64,000 bases of DNA from Lachnoclostridium sp. UBA5725 (lineage in GTDB: Bacteria > Bacillota > Clostridia > Lachnospirales > Lachnospiraceae): positions 62,001 through 126,000 of the forward strand of contig DIGJ01000010.1 of NCBI GenBank assembly GCA_002419585.1. The letters run 5' to 3'. A program made the translations under genes and the position numbers. Under the pieces are notes generated by a model that did no database searches, had not been told where the DNA came from, and saw only the letters and a program-made list of their open reading frames with translations. This document shows positions 42,050 through 51,023 of this stretch, piece by piece; position 1 is the stretch's first letter; every line of letters starts with the position of its first letter.

Positions 42050-43150
42050 ATGAGAAAGAAATTATTAGCATTAACACTTTGCTTGGCAATGTCAGCAACA
42101 ATGTTAGCAGGTTGTGGATCAAAAAATTCTGCAACAGAGGAAAAAGCAACAACAGAACCAGCAGCAACAACTGAGGCAACAGCAGAACCAGCAGCAACAA
42201 CAGAAGCTGCAGTAACAGAAGGTTGCCCAGGTGTAGAAGGGTTAAACATTGGAGTTTGTATCTATAAATTTGATGATAACTTCATGACACTTTATAGAAA
42301 TGAATTACAATCTTACTTAGAAGCAGGCGGAGCTACCGTAACTGTTATGGATGGTAAGAATGACCAAGCAGAACAAACAAACCAGATTCAGAACTTCATC
42401 ACTGAAGGTGTTGATGTACTTATCGTAAACTTAGTTCAATCATCTGCTGCTCAGCAGATCACAGATCAGTGTAATACAGCTGGTATTCCAGTAGTATTCA
42501 TTAACCGTGAACCAGATGATGCTGAAAAACAAAGATGGACAGACAACGGGGTCAAAGCTACTTATGTAGGTGCTAATGCAAAACAGTCTGGTACATTCCA
42601 GGGTGAAATCGTTTTAGCATTACCTGACAAAGGTGATATCAATGGCGATGGTAAAGTTTCTTATGTAATGGTAGTTGGTGATCCAGAAAACGTAGATGCT
42701 CAGTACAGAACTGAATTCTCTATCAAAGCTTTAACAGACGCTGGTATGAAAGTTGAAAAACTTGATGAACAACGTGGTGACTGGGATCAAGCAAGAGGAC
42801 AGGAAATCGTTGCTAATGCTTTAACAGCTAACGGCGATGCAGTAGAAGTTGTATTCTGTAACAATGATGCTATGGCTCTTGGCGCTAAACAAGCTATTGA
42901 AGCAGCAGGCAGAACAGTTGGAAAAGATATCTATTTATTAGGTGTTGACGCTTTAACAGATGCTCTTGAAGGTGTAATTGCTGGTACTATCACAGGTACC
43001 GTATTCAATGACCATATTGGACAGTCTCATGCAGCAGCAGAAGCAGCAGCTTCTTTCGCAGCTGGTGAAACACTTGAATCATTGATCGGTGTAGATTATA
43101 TCAAAGTTACTCAGGATAATGCACAGGAAATCTTAGATCTTCTTCAGTAA
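42050..43150 (+). CDS. mglB: galactose/methyl-galactoside ABC importer, substrate-binding lipoprotein
   Basis: A 366-residue lipoprotein (LAGC, Cys near residue 20) with a Thr/Glu/Ala-rich linker (~28-55) and a type I periplasmic-binding fold. The start of the fold, NIGVCIYKFDDNFM, is MglB-like, and DINGDGKVSYV matches the EF-hand-like calcium loop of galactose-binding protein. It binds glucose/galactose outside the membrane for MglAC. The ATG at 42050 is nine bases after AGGGAGGA; upstream ATG and GTG codons are less well placed. A TATAAT (41992-41997) lies upstream without a matching -35, which fits activator-dependent transcription by the YesN-type regulator at 46.6 kb. Confidence 0.92.
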   Translation: MRKKLLALTLCLAMSATMLAGCGSKNSATEEKATTEPAATTEATAEPAATTEAAVTEGCPGVEGLNIGVCIYKFDDNFMTLYRNELQSYLEAGGATVTVMDGKNDQAEQTNQIQNFITEGVDVLIVNLVQSSAAQQITDQCNTAGIPVVFINREPDDAEKQRWTDNGVKATYVGANAKQSGTFQGEIVLALPDKGDINGDGKVSYVMVVGDPENVDAQYRTEFSIKALTDAGMKVEKLDEQRGDWDQARGQEIVANALTANGDAVEVVFCNNDAMALGAKQAIEAAGRTVGKDIYLLGVDALTDALEGVIAGTITGTVFNDHIGQSHAAAEAAASFAAGETLESLIGVDYIKVTQDNAQEILDLLQ

Positions 43151-43173
43151 TTAATACGAAGTCAAAACTAATT

Positions 43174-43202
43174 CTTGGGTGTGTAAGAAATGCACACCCA
43201 AG
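43174..43202 (+). promoter_or_regulatory. mglB-mglA intercistronic hairpin
   Basis: CTTGGGTGTG (43174-43183) pairs with CACACCCAAG (43193-43202) around TAAGAAATG, followed by only three T. It is a likely partial terminator or 3'-end stabiliser that raises mglB mRNA relative to mglAC, a frequent arrangement in binding-protein operons. Confidence 0.75.
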
Positions 43203-43226
43203 TTTCTATGAAAGGAAGGTTACGAC

Positions 43227-44735
43227 ATGAGTGAATATATGTTAGAAATGCGTGGAATTTCCAAGAGCTTTCCTGGGGTTAAAGCACTGGATAACGTAAC
43301 CATTAAAGTAAGACCCGGAACTGTTCATGCCCTCATGGGAGAGAACGGAGCTGGAAAATCCACTTTGATGAAGTGCTTGTTTGGAATTTACAAAATGGAT
43401 GAAGGCGAAATTTACTTAAACGGGGAACCCGTTCATATTTTAAATGCAGATGATGCGTTACACAAAGGAATTGCAATGGTTCATCAGGAACTGCAACCAA
43501 TTCCAGAGCGAAGTATTGCGGAGAATATTTTCTGCGGAAGATATCCAGTTAGGCAAGTTGGTCCACTTAAGGTAGTCGATCATAAAAGAATGTATGATGA
43601 AGCATACGAACTTTTAAAGCAAGTTAGGATGGAATATGATCCGAAAGCAAAATTGGGAACTTTATCGATTTCCCAAATGCAATCGGTTGAAATAGCAAAA
43701 GCAGTTTCTATGAGTGCGAAAGTAGTTATTTTGGATGAGCCTACCTCATCCTTGACAGATAATGAAGTAGAAGCATTGTTCCGTATTATCAATGATCTAA
43801 GAGATCAGGGAGTTTCTATTATTTATATTTCGCATAAGATGGATGAAATCCTCCGAATTTCGGACGATGTTTCCATTATGCGTGATGGACAGTATGTCGG
43901 AACATGGGAAGCAAAAGAATTAACGATTGATGCAATTATTGCAAAAATGGTTGGACGTGAACTCACCAATCTATTCCCACCAAGAGATAACGTTCCAGGA
44001 GAACCAATTCTTGAATTAAAAGGTGTGACCAGTATTTTACCGAACTCTTTCAAAAATGTAAACTTAACATTACGTAGAGGTGAAATATTAGGACTTGGCG
44101 GTTTGGTTGGAGCACAGAGAACCGAACTTATGGAAGCCGTATTTGGTATTCGAAATATAGCAAGCGGTGAAATTTATTTCAAAGGGAAAAAAGTAACAAT
44201 TAAACGGCCAAAAGATGCAATTCGAGATGGTATTGGTCTTATAACAGAAGATCGAAGAGGAACTGGAATCTTTGGTGTATTATCCATTGCGGATAATGTA
44301 TCCATTGCATCTTTAGACCAATATGTAGATGCAGGGATTGTACTAAACGATGCAAAAATCGAGAAATTGGTAAGCGATAATGTTGCAAAATTAAGTATTA
44401 AAACACCAAGTTCAAAGACTTTAATCCAATCGTTATCCGGAGGTAACCAGCAAAAGGTTATCATATCTAGATGGTTGGCAAATAACCCAGACATCCTTAT
44501 TATGGATGAACCTACAAGGGGTATTGACGTTGGTGCGAAATATGAAATATATCAGATTATGATTGACCTAGCAAAACAAGGAAAAGCAATCATAATGATT
44601 TCATCTGAAATGGCAGAGCTTATTGGCATGTCTGACCGTATCGTAGTAATGTGTAACGGAAAAGTAACAGGTGAAGTTTCTGGTGAAGAAGCAACCCAGG
44701 AAAATATCATGCATTTCGCAACAAAATTCAATTAA
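43227..44735 (+). CDS. mglA: galactose/methyl-galactoside importer ATPase
   Basis: A 502-residue tandem ABC ATPase of the carbohydrate CUT2 family. The first NBD has Walker A GENGAGKST (residue ~36), signature LSISQMQ and Walker B VVILDEPTSSL; the second has a degenerate Walker A-like GLVGAQRTEL, an intact LSGGNQQK and ILIMDEPTRGIDVG. Degeneracy of the second Walker A is normal in this family. It energises MglC-mediated uptake. GAAAGGAAGG precedes the ATG. It lies between mglB and mglC in the usual order. Confidence 0.94.
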   Translation: MSEYMLEMRGISKSFPGVKALDNVTIKVRPGTVHALMGENGAGKSTLMKCLFGIYKMDEGEIYLNGEPVHILNADDALHKGIAMVHQELQPIPERSIAENIFCGRYPVRQVGPLKVVDHKRMYDEAYELLKQVRMEYDPKAKLGTLSISQMQSVEIAKAVSMSAKVVILDEPTSSLTDNEVEALFRIINDLRDQGVSIIYISHKMDEILRISDDVSIMRDGQYVGTWEAKELTIDAIIAKMVGRELTNLFPPRDNVPGEPILELKGVTSILPNSFKNVNLTLRRGEILGLGGLVGAQRTELMEAVFGIRNIASGEIYFKGKKVTIKRPKDAIRDGIGLITEDRRGTGIFGVLSIADNVSIASLDQYVDAGIVLNDAKIEKLVSDNVAKLSIKTPSSKTLIQSLSGGNQQKVIISRWLANNPDILIMDEPTRGIDVGAKYEIYQIMIDLAKQGKAIIMISSEMAELIGMSDRIVVMCNGKVTGEVSGEEATQENIMHFATKFN

Positions 44736-44749
44736 GGAGGATGTCAAAA

Positions 44750-45739
44750 ATGAATAAAGCAAAAAGTTTAGATTTTAAAAAAGTCATTTCAGAAAATATT
44801 TTGATTATTATCGTATTATTGATGGTAGTTTTAGTTAGTATTTTAAAACCAAATTTCCTTTCCCTAAACAACTTCTCAAACATTTCGGTAAATACAGCAG
44901 TTCGTTTCATTATTGCGCTTGGTATTTCAGGATGTTTAATTACAAAAGGTAATGACCTTTCAGCAGGTCGTACCGTTGGATTAGGTGCTTGTATCGCAGG
45001 TACCTTGTTGCAAAAACCAGATTACAGCGGTAAATTTTTTCCTAATTTACCACAGTTACCTATCTGGCTTGTATTACTAATCGTAATTGCAATCTGCTGT
45101 ATTTTTGGTTTTATCAATGGTTGTGTTGTATCGTTTTGGAAGGTACCACCATTTATCGCAACATTAGGTATGCAGACAATCGTTTATGGTATTTGCCTCG
45201 TTTATACAAAAGCAGTTCCTCTAGGTGGTTATCGTAAAGATTATACGGATATTGCCAGTGGTAAGTTTTTTGGAGTTCCATACTTGTTCTTCATTGCATT
45301 TGTGTTTGGTTTATTTATGTGGTTCTTATACAATAAGACAAGACATGGTAAATATATGTATGCAATCGGTGGAAACGAAGTTGCAGCAGAAGTATCCGGT
45401 ATCAACGTATCAAGAACAAAAATCAAAATCTATGTATTAGCATCTGCGTTATTTGCAGTAGCAGGTTTCTTACTTGGAGCAAAAGCAGGTGGAGCTAGTG
45501 TAAATACAGGTCTTAGTTACGAACTTGAAGCAATCGCTGAATGTACAATCGGTGGTGTTTCTACAAACGGTGGTGTTGGTAAGGTTTCTGGTATCTTAGT
45601 CGGAGTATTAGTATTCGAGCTTTTAAAATCTTCCATGCAGTTCTTAAAGATCGATACTTCATGGCAGTATATCGTTCAAGGTGCAGTTATTATCGTAGCA
45701 GTTGCTCTTGACTTAAGAAAATATCTTGCAAAGAAATAA
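44750..45739 (+). CDS. mglC: galactose/methyl-galactoside importer permease
   Basis: A 329-residue CUT2-family permease with about ten helices. The conserved GNDLSAGRTVGLGA and the EAA-like block ISGINVSRTKIKIYVLASAL are present. It forms the membrane channel with MglA. The ATG at 44750 is nine bases after AAGGAGG; an in-frame ATG at 44741 abuts the ribosome site. No ordinary terminator follows: the next 890 bp are the family I repeat, whose left hairpin begins about 10 bp after the stop codon and may form the transcript's 3' end. Confidence 0.93.
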   Translation: MNKAKSLDFKKVISENILIIIVLLMVVLVSILKPNFLSLNNFSNISVNTAVRFIIALGISGCLITKGNDLSAGRTVGLGACIAGTLLQKPDYSGKFFPNLPQLPIWLVLLIVIAICCIFGFINGCVVSFWKVPPFIATLGMQTIVYGICLVYTKAVPLGGYRKDYTDIASGKFFGVPYLFFIAFVFGLFMWFLYNKTRHGKYMYAIGGNEVAAEVSGINVSRTKIKIYVLASALFAVAGFLLGAKAGGASVNTGLSYELEAIAECTIGGVSTNGGVGKVSGILVGVLVFELLKSSMQFLKIDTSWQYIVQGAVIIVAVALDLRKYLAKK

Positions 45740-45749
45740 ATTATTGGAA

Positions 45750-46562
45750 TGAATTATGGTTTGAAGAATGACGGACGTGGGGCTTTTGGGGAAGTCACGC
45801 AAGATGCGGTGGATATTGGTTTTTGAGATTCAAATGAATCGGAGGACCTGACCTTGACATCAACCGCATAACCATTCGGTAGAACCTCTAATCATTGAAA
45901 AAGAAGCTCTTATGGGAGCTTCTTTTTCAATAGAGTTTCTACCTCATATGCTAAAATGCTGCCAAGGCCAGCTCCTCCGATTCATTCGAATCCTGAAGAC
46001 TTTGGTCACCGCTTCTTTCTGGTTTTCACAAAATGGACCCGCTGTATCTGCAATCTTAAATAATACCAGAATTTAATTAGGAAGTAGTAAAAAGCATAAG
46101 CAGAAAGGGCATTTACTGAAAATTAGACGAAAATAGAATTATAAATAGGATACAGGTAGCATGTGATAAATTGTACCGATAATCATGAATTATGAGTTGA
46201 GCGACGTTTATTTTTTGACCGCTTTCCATCTTAATTCTGGTTTCATTACGTTTATGAATCAGCGAGTCCCAATTTCATAGACAGCCATGAAAGTCTGAGC
46301 CCATAACTATCATTCAATTTACACGGCTCCCATGCTGGGATTTTATATCATTAGAGCATATGGAACGTAAACTCTATCGAAAATTGACTCCCCTAAGAGT
46401 CAATTTCCGATGTTTAGAGGTTACGTGGAATGTTTATGCGACTGATATAAAATCCCAGCATGGGAGCCGTGTAAATTGGCGAAAACCCAAATTGCTCAGC
46501 CTTTCTTGGCGTCCGTTCTGATTAAAAACTCGCGTCCGTCTTACCGTTAAACCAGAATTAAG
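45750..46562. repeat. family I structured repeat, copy B (non-coding, about 813 bp)
   Basis: The stretch between mglC and the response regulator holds no gene. The left half (45750-46077) starts GAATTATGGTTTGAAG then GACGGACG, ends with ACCAGAATTTAATT and is a nested hairpin like copy A: 45827-45856 with 45963-45992; GGTAGAACCTCTA (45878-45890) with TAGAGTTTCTACC (45931-45943); TTGAAAAAGAAGCTC (45895-45909) with GAGCTTCTTTTTCAA (45916-45930). The right half (46231-46562) is bounded by TTAATTCTGGTTT and AAACCAGAATTAA and encloses an inverted core module (46315-46478). Unlike copy A, the right half here has that extra module. Confidence 0.8.
46315..46478 (-). repeat. inverted core module of family I inside copy B
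   Basis: A 36-bp perfect inverted repeat (46315-46350 with 46443-46478, starting CAATTTACACGGCTCCCATG) encloses a second hairpin (CGTAAACTCTA/TAGAGGTTACG) and an apical stem (GAAATTGACTC/GAGTCAATTTC). Read on the minus strand it has, in order, GCATAAACATTC, AACCTCTA, TAGGGGAG, TAGAGTTT and CATATGCT, the same landmarks as the cores at 25731-25820 and 45866-45958. The corresponding place in copy A (near 26232) has no such module. Confidence 0.78.
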
Positions 46563-46648
46563 TATGAAAAGCAATTCTTGTGTGAAACTAGATAATGTAG
46601 TAAAATAATGGTAGTTTGAATCAATGAAAAATGGAAGAGGAAATACAA

Positions 46649-48271
46649 ATGTATAAAGTGCTTTTAGTGGATGATGAGCCAGAAGTAATCTTGGCAGTTA
46701 TCAAAAAAATGGAATGGGAAAAACTCGGATTTGAAGTAATTGGACATGCATTGAATGGGGAAGAAGCATTGGAAATGGCAGAGACTAATACGCCAGATGT
46801 TGTTATGACAGATATAAAGATGCCTTTTATGGATGGATTAACTCTTAGCAGAAAATTAAAAGAAAACTATGCAGGAATGAAAATCATTATTTTCTCTGGA
46901 TTTGATGAATTTGAATATGCAAGAGAAGCAATTAAAATAGAAGTTGAAGAATATATCCTAAAGCCTATGAAGCTGGAGGAGTTGACAGAGATTTTTTCTC
47001 GTATAAAGAATCTTTTAGATATAGAAAGAAATGAAAAAATTAACATAGATAAATTGAAAGAATATTATTTAAACAGTCTTCCAATTATGCAAGACCAGTT
47101 TTTTATCGGCTTGATCGAAGGAAGAATGGAAGAAGAACAGATTGAAAGTTATAAAAATAATTATCAAATTAAAATGAATGGACCTAGCTATGGAGTAACG
47201 GTATACCGTGTATGTGAACAGGTTGATAAGGAAGAAACAGATATCGAAATGAAACAGGAACTCCAAAAAATATCGGTAAAACATATATTAGATGAAAATT
47301 TGGAGGAGTTCGATTTTGATTCCTTTGCTTATTTTGAACAAATTATACACATTACAAATTTTAATGAAGTAAAAGATATCAAGCATTATGTCGATGAGGT
47401 AGATAAAATATGTAAACTTGTGGAGAGAATGCTTGGAGTTCATGTTGTGGCTGGTATTGGTAAAAATGTAACACAGCTTTCACATCTTAAGTTTTCCTAT
47501 GAAGGTGCAAAAAATGCAGCATTTTACCGGGGATCTGGAGGTGTCAGTCACGCTACTTATATCGAAGAACTTCAGCCTGCATTAAATGAAATGGTTTCAC
47601 TGGATGATCAGAATATACAGGCAATTATTACAGAAATAAAGATGGGTGATAAAGAAAAGCTAACCCATCAGATTGAAAAATTCATTGAAGCGATGAAAGA
47701 GCGAAAATTATCCATCCAGCAGTTACAGATTATTTTAATGGGCATTACGACTGAACTCTATAAATTATCGGGTGCCTATGATATTGATATGTCGGAAGTA
47801 TTCGGAGATAATTTGGATATCTACCAAAAGGTACTTCATTTTAATGGTTTGGAAGAGGTACAAGCTTGGCTTACACAAGTTTGTCTTTTAGTACGTAAAT
47901 CGATAAGCAAAGAAAGAAAGAACACTGCGAAGGTTATAATTGATAAAGCAGTTAGCTATATAGAAGAAAACTACGGAGACTGCACGCTTTCCATTGAGAA
48001 AATTTGTAGTGAATTAAATGTAAGTTCTGCTTATTTTTCTACTATATTTAAACGAGAAACTGGAAAAACATTTTTAAATTATCTTACTGAGATTCGCATG
48101 GAAAAAGCCATTTTATTATTAGACGGGACTGAAGAAAAGACTTATATTATATCAGAGAAAGTCGGATATTCAGAGCCAAACTATTTTAGTTATGTTTTTA
48201 AGAAAAAATATGGAATGGCCCCTTCTAAATATCGAAGAATCAGATTGGAGCAAAATGATTCGGAAAATTAA
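46649..48271 (+). CDS. AraC-type response regulator (YesN-like)
   Basis: A 540-residue regulator: receiver domain (~1-120) with phospho-acceptor Asp55 in VVMTDIKMP and Lys in LKPMK, a central linker domain (~130-420), and a C-terminal AraC double helix-turn-helix (~435-540; SSAYFSTIFKRETGKTF and EPNYFSYVFKKKYGMAPSKY). It pairs with the overlapping YesM-type kinase gene. Located downstream of mglBAC and upstream of two sugar-binding proteins, it most likely activates mgl genes on sensing galactose-type sugars. The ATG at 46649 follows AGAGGA; an ATG at 46631 has no ribosome site. Confidence 0.9.
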   Translation: MYKVLLVDDEPEVILAVIKKMEWEKLGFEVIGHALNGEEALEMAETNTPDVVMTDIKMPFMDGLTLSRKLKENYAGMKIIIFSGFDEFEYAREAIKIEVEEYILKPMKLEELTEIFSRIKNLLDIERNEKINIDKLKEYYLNSLPIMQDQFFIGLIEGRMEEEQIESYKNNYQIKMNGPSYGVTVYRVCEQVDKEETDIEMKQELQKISVKHILDENLEEFDFDSFAYFEQIIHITNFNEVKDIKHYVDEVDKICKLVERMLGVHVVAGIGKNVTQLSHLKFSYEGAKNAAFYRGSGGVSHATYIEELQPALNEMVSLDDQNIQAIITEIKMGDKEKLTHQIEKFIEAMKERKLSIQQLQIILMGITTELYKLSGAYDIDMSEVFGDNLDIYQKVLHFNGLEEVQAWLTQVCLLVRKSISKERKNTAKVIIDKAVSYIEENYGDCTLSIEKICSELNVSSAYFSTIFKRETGKTFLNYLTEIRMEKAILLLDGTEEKTYIISEKVGYSEPNYFSYVFKKKYGMAPSKYRRIRLEQNDSEN

Positions 48272-50069
48272 GAAGACTTGTAAAGGATTAAGACGTGCGC
48301 TAAATTATCGAAGTATACAGTTTACCATTTCTGCGTCTTTTACTTTGGTTACGTTAGTCTCAATGCTATTTATGGGTATTGTTTTATATTCCAAGTTTGT
48401 GTCAAAAACAGAAGAAACTACGATAAAAGCAACCGAACAGCTATTAAATCAGACCAATGTTAATTTGGAAACGTATCTTAGAAATATGATGCGAATATCA
48501 GATTCAATGTATTATTCGGTCATCAAGGACAAGGATATATCAAGGGATTCCTTGGATACAGAGATGAATTTATTGTATGAAGTGAATAAAGATAATTTAG
48601 TGAGCATTGCATGTTTCAAGGATGATGGGAAGCTAGTTGCTGCAACCCCGGTTGCAACTCTGAAAAAAAACATCGATGTTACATCTCAGGAATGGTTCGT
48701 TTCAGCAAATGAACAAATGGAGAACCTTCATTTTTCCACCCCACATGTTCAGAATTTATTTGATGACACCTCCTATCGCTATTACTGGGTGGCATCGCTT
48801 AGCCGTATGGTGGAACTTACCTCAAAAGGAAACAATATTCGCGGAGTACTCCTTGTTGATATGAACTTTAGTGGCATCGAGCAACTATTTAAAAAATCTA
48901 ACGCCAGTGGGGAATTAGAATATATTTATCTTGTTGATAGTAAGGGAGATATTATATATCATCCAAAACAAAAATTAATTGATTCCCAGGTTGTCGAAGA
49001 AAACAATAGGAAAGCGGTCATATACGAAGATGGTTCTCATTCGGAATATTTTGGTGGCGAAAAACGAATTGTTACGGTTAAGACAGTTGCTTATACAGGA
49101 TGGAAAATAATCTATGTAACACCATACAGTACGTTTAATATGAGCTTAAATCAAACCAGATATTTTGTTATTCTTCTTATTAGTATCATGATGCTCATTA
49201 TGGTTTTAGTCAATCAGTTTGTATCTGCACAGATTGCAAAACCAATCAAGCGTCTGGATAAATCCGTGAAAGGATTGGAGAATGGAAATTTAGATGTTGT
49301 TATCTATGAAGGCGGAGGTTCAGACGAAATCGAACATCTTGGAAAATCTTTGAATTTAGTTGTGGTGCAGTTAAGAAAATTGATGGAAAAAATCGTAATC
49401 GAACAGGAGGAAAAAAGAAAGTCCGAACTGGATGCGTTGCAGTCGCAAATCAACCCACACTTTCTATATAATACACTTGACTCAATTGTATGGATGATTG
49501 AAGGAGAACGGTATTCCGAAGCAGTTTGCATGGTAACCGACCTTGCCAGTTTGTTCCGTATCAGTTTAAGCAAGGGTAAAAATATTATCTCTTTGAAAGA
49601 TGAAATTATACATGCTAAGAATTATATGAATATACAAAAAATTCGTTATAAAGATAAATTTGAAATCCATTATGAGATCGAGGAGGAAATCTATGATTAT
49701 CAAACCGTAAAACTGATTATTCAGCCTCTTTTGGAAAATGCCATTTATTACGGTGTTGAGGCTATGTATGACGAAGGAGAAATTATTCTTCGTGCTTATA
49801 AAAAAGAGGACAATATCTATCTTGAAATTATTGACAATGGTCTGGGAATGACGCAAGATTCGGTAGAAAGCCTGCTTACCGATAACACGAGAAAGAGAAC
49901 CAAAGGCTCCGGTGTTGGACTAAAGAATGTAAACTCAAGGATTCAGCTTAGATATGGAGAAGATTATGGATTGAAAATTGAAAGTCAGCCAGATGAGGGT
50001 ACCAAAGTTACCATTCATTTACCTGCAATTCTCTATTCGGATATGAGAGGAGAACAAAAGCATGACTAA
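48255..50069 (+). CDS. YesM-type sensor histidine kinase
   Basis: A 604-residue kinase: one N-terminal helix (~20-45), an extracellular dCache-like domain (~46-295), a second helix (~300-322), HAMP (~325-375), a His_kinase domain with phospho-acceptor His402 in INPHFLYNTLDS, and an HATPase_c end with GSGVGLKNVNSRI. It phosphorylates the YesN-like regulator encoded just upstream; the genes overlap by 17 bases. Input is probably direct or via the two binding proteins encoded next, as in other carbohydrate-sensing systems of Clostridia. Confidence 0.9.
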   Translation: MIRKIKKTCKGLRRALNYRSIQFTISASFTLVTLVSMLFMGIVLYSKFVSKTEETTIKATEQLLNQTNVNLETYLRNMMRISDSMYYSVIKDKDISRDSLDTEMNLLYEVNKDNLVSIACFKDDGKLVAATPVATLKKNIDVTSQEWFVSANEQMENLHFSTPHVQNLFDDTSYRYYWVASLSRMVELTSKGNNIRGVLLVDMNFSGIEQLFKKSNASGELEYIYLVDSKGDIIYHPKQKLIDSQVVEENNRKAVIYEDGSHSEYFGGEKRIVTVKTVAYTGWKIIYVTPYSTFNMSLNQTRYFVILLISIMMLIMVLVNQFVSAQIAKPIKRLDKSVKGLENGNLDVVIYEGGGSDEIEHLGKSLNLVVVQLRKLMEKIVIEQEEKRKSELDALQSQINPHFLYNTLDSIVWMIEGERYSEAVCMVTDLASLFRISLSKGKNIISLKDEIIHAKNYMNIQKIRYKDKFEIHYEIEEEIYDYQTVKLIIQPLLENAIYYGVEAMYDEGEIILRAYKKEDNIYLEIIDNGLGMTQDSVESLLTDNTRKRTKGSGVGLKNVNSRIQLRYGEDYGLKIESQPDEGTKVTIHLPAILYSDMRGEQKHD

Positions 50070-51012
50070 TAAAATGAAATATATCCTTTCGATTCTCTTA
50101 TTGATTCTTTTGCTGTTCTCACTTGGAACCTATGGCTATATGAGTAGTGAAGATAAAAATGATACGTATCATGTATCTGTTATTTTAGAATCCAATAATT
50201 CAGAGCGCTGGTCTATTTTAAAACAAGGGATTGAAAGTGCCGCGAAAGAATACAATACGGAGATTAATATTAATACAGTTTCAACAAAAACAGGTGTTAC
50301 GGAATGTTTGGATATTATTCGTCGAGAGCTCAAAAATGGTACGGATGGATTGATACTTGATTTGAGCAATAATAGCAAGTTAGTAAAAGAGTTAGATGAT
50401 ATGTTATTAGATACGCAAATCGTAATGATCGAATCTGAAATACCAATATCGAAAGGGTATTCTTATATTGCACCGGATAATTATAAGATGGGGTATGATT
50501 TAGGAAGCAATTTACTAAAAAACAAGAAGAAAGGAAAAACAATTGGTATCGTAGTAGGAAATAAAAAGAAAAATTCGAATATGGAACGGAAAAATGGATT
50601 AATTGCGGCCATTGGTGATCGAAATGTTTCATGGATTCTCGAGGATGACAGTGAGCTTACCGAAGAAGTGATCGCAAGTAAAATGAATGAAAGTCCAGTT
50701 GATTATCTGGTTGGATTAAACACTGTAGTTACAGAAGAAATCCTTGATATCTCAAAAGACAATGGTACGCAGGGGATGGTTTATGGAGTAGGGAATACAG
50801 AAAAAATAGTTTATTATGTAGATCAGGGAGTTTTAGGTTGTCTAGTTGCACCAAATGAATATATAATGGGATATATGAGTGTGAATAGTATGTTTAATCG
50901 ATTAAACTATGACACAAAGGAGGAGCGGACATTAGTTGATTATTTAGTAATCAATAAAGAAAATCTATATGATGTTGAGAACCAAAAGCTGATGTTTCCA
51001 ATGGTTGAGTAA
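50062..51012 (+). CDS. membrane-anchored periplasmic-binding-type protein (sugar sensing)
   Basis: A 316-residue protein with an N-terminal membrane anchor (~5-25) without a lipobox and a type I periplasmic-binding fold (Peripla_BP_4/LacI-like): YHVSVILESNNSERWSILKQ, DGLILDLSNN, KTIGIVVGN. It overlaps the kinase gene by eight bases. Sitting in the two-component operon rather than beside the transporter, it is probably a ligand-presenting sensor partner for the YesM kinase (inference). The fold lacks the MglB calcium loop, so its ligand may differ from that of the next protein. Confidence 0.8.
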   Translation: MTNKMKYILSILLLILLLFSLGTYGYMSSEDKNDTYHVSVILESNNSERWSILKQGIESAAKEYNTEININTVSTKTGVTECLDIIRRELKNGTDGLILDLSNNSKLVKELDDMLLDTQIVMIESEIPISKGYSYIAPDNYKMGYDLGSNLLKNKKKGKTIGIVVGNKKKNSNMERKNGLIAAIGDRNVSWILEDDSELTEEVIASKMNESPVDYLVGLNTVVTEEILDISKDNGTQGMVYGVGNTEKIVYYVDQGVLGCLVAPNEYIMGYMSVNSMFNRLNYDTKEERTLVDYLVINKENLYDVENQKLMFPMVE

Positions 51013-51023
51013 GGATGGGGAAA

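Noticed and set aside
45750..46562. CRISPR array or tandem-repeat locus
   Set aside because: The repeats are long, few, inverted and nested; there are no regularly spaced short direct repeats or cas genes.
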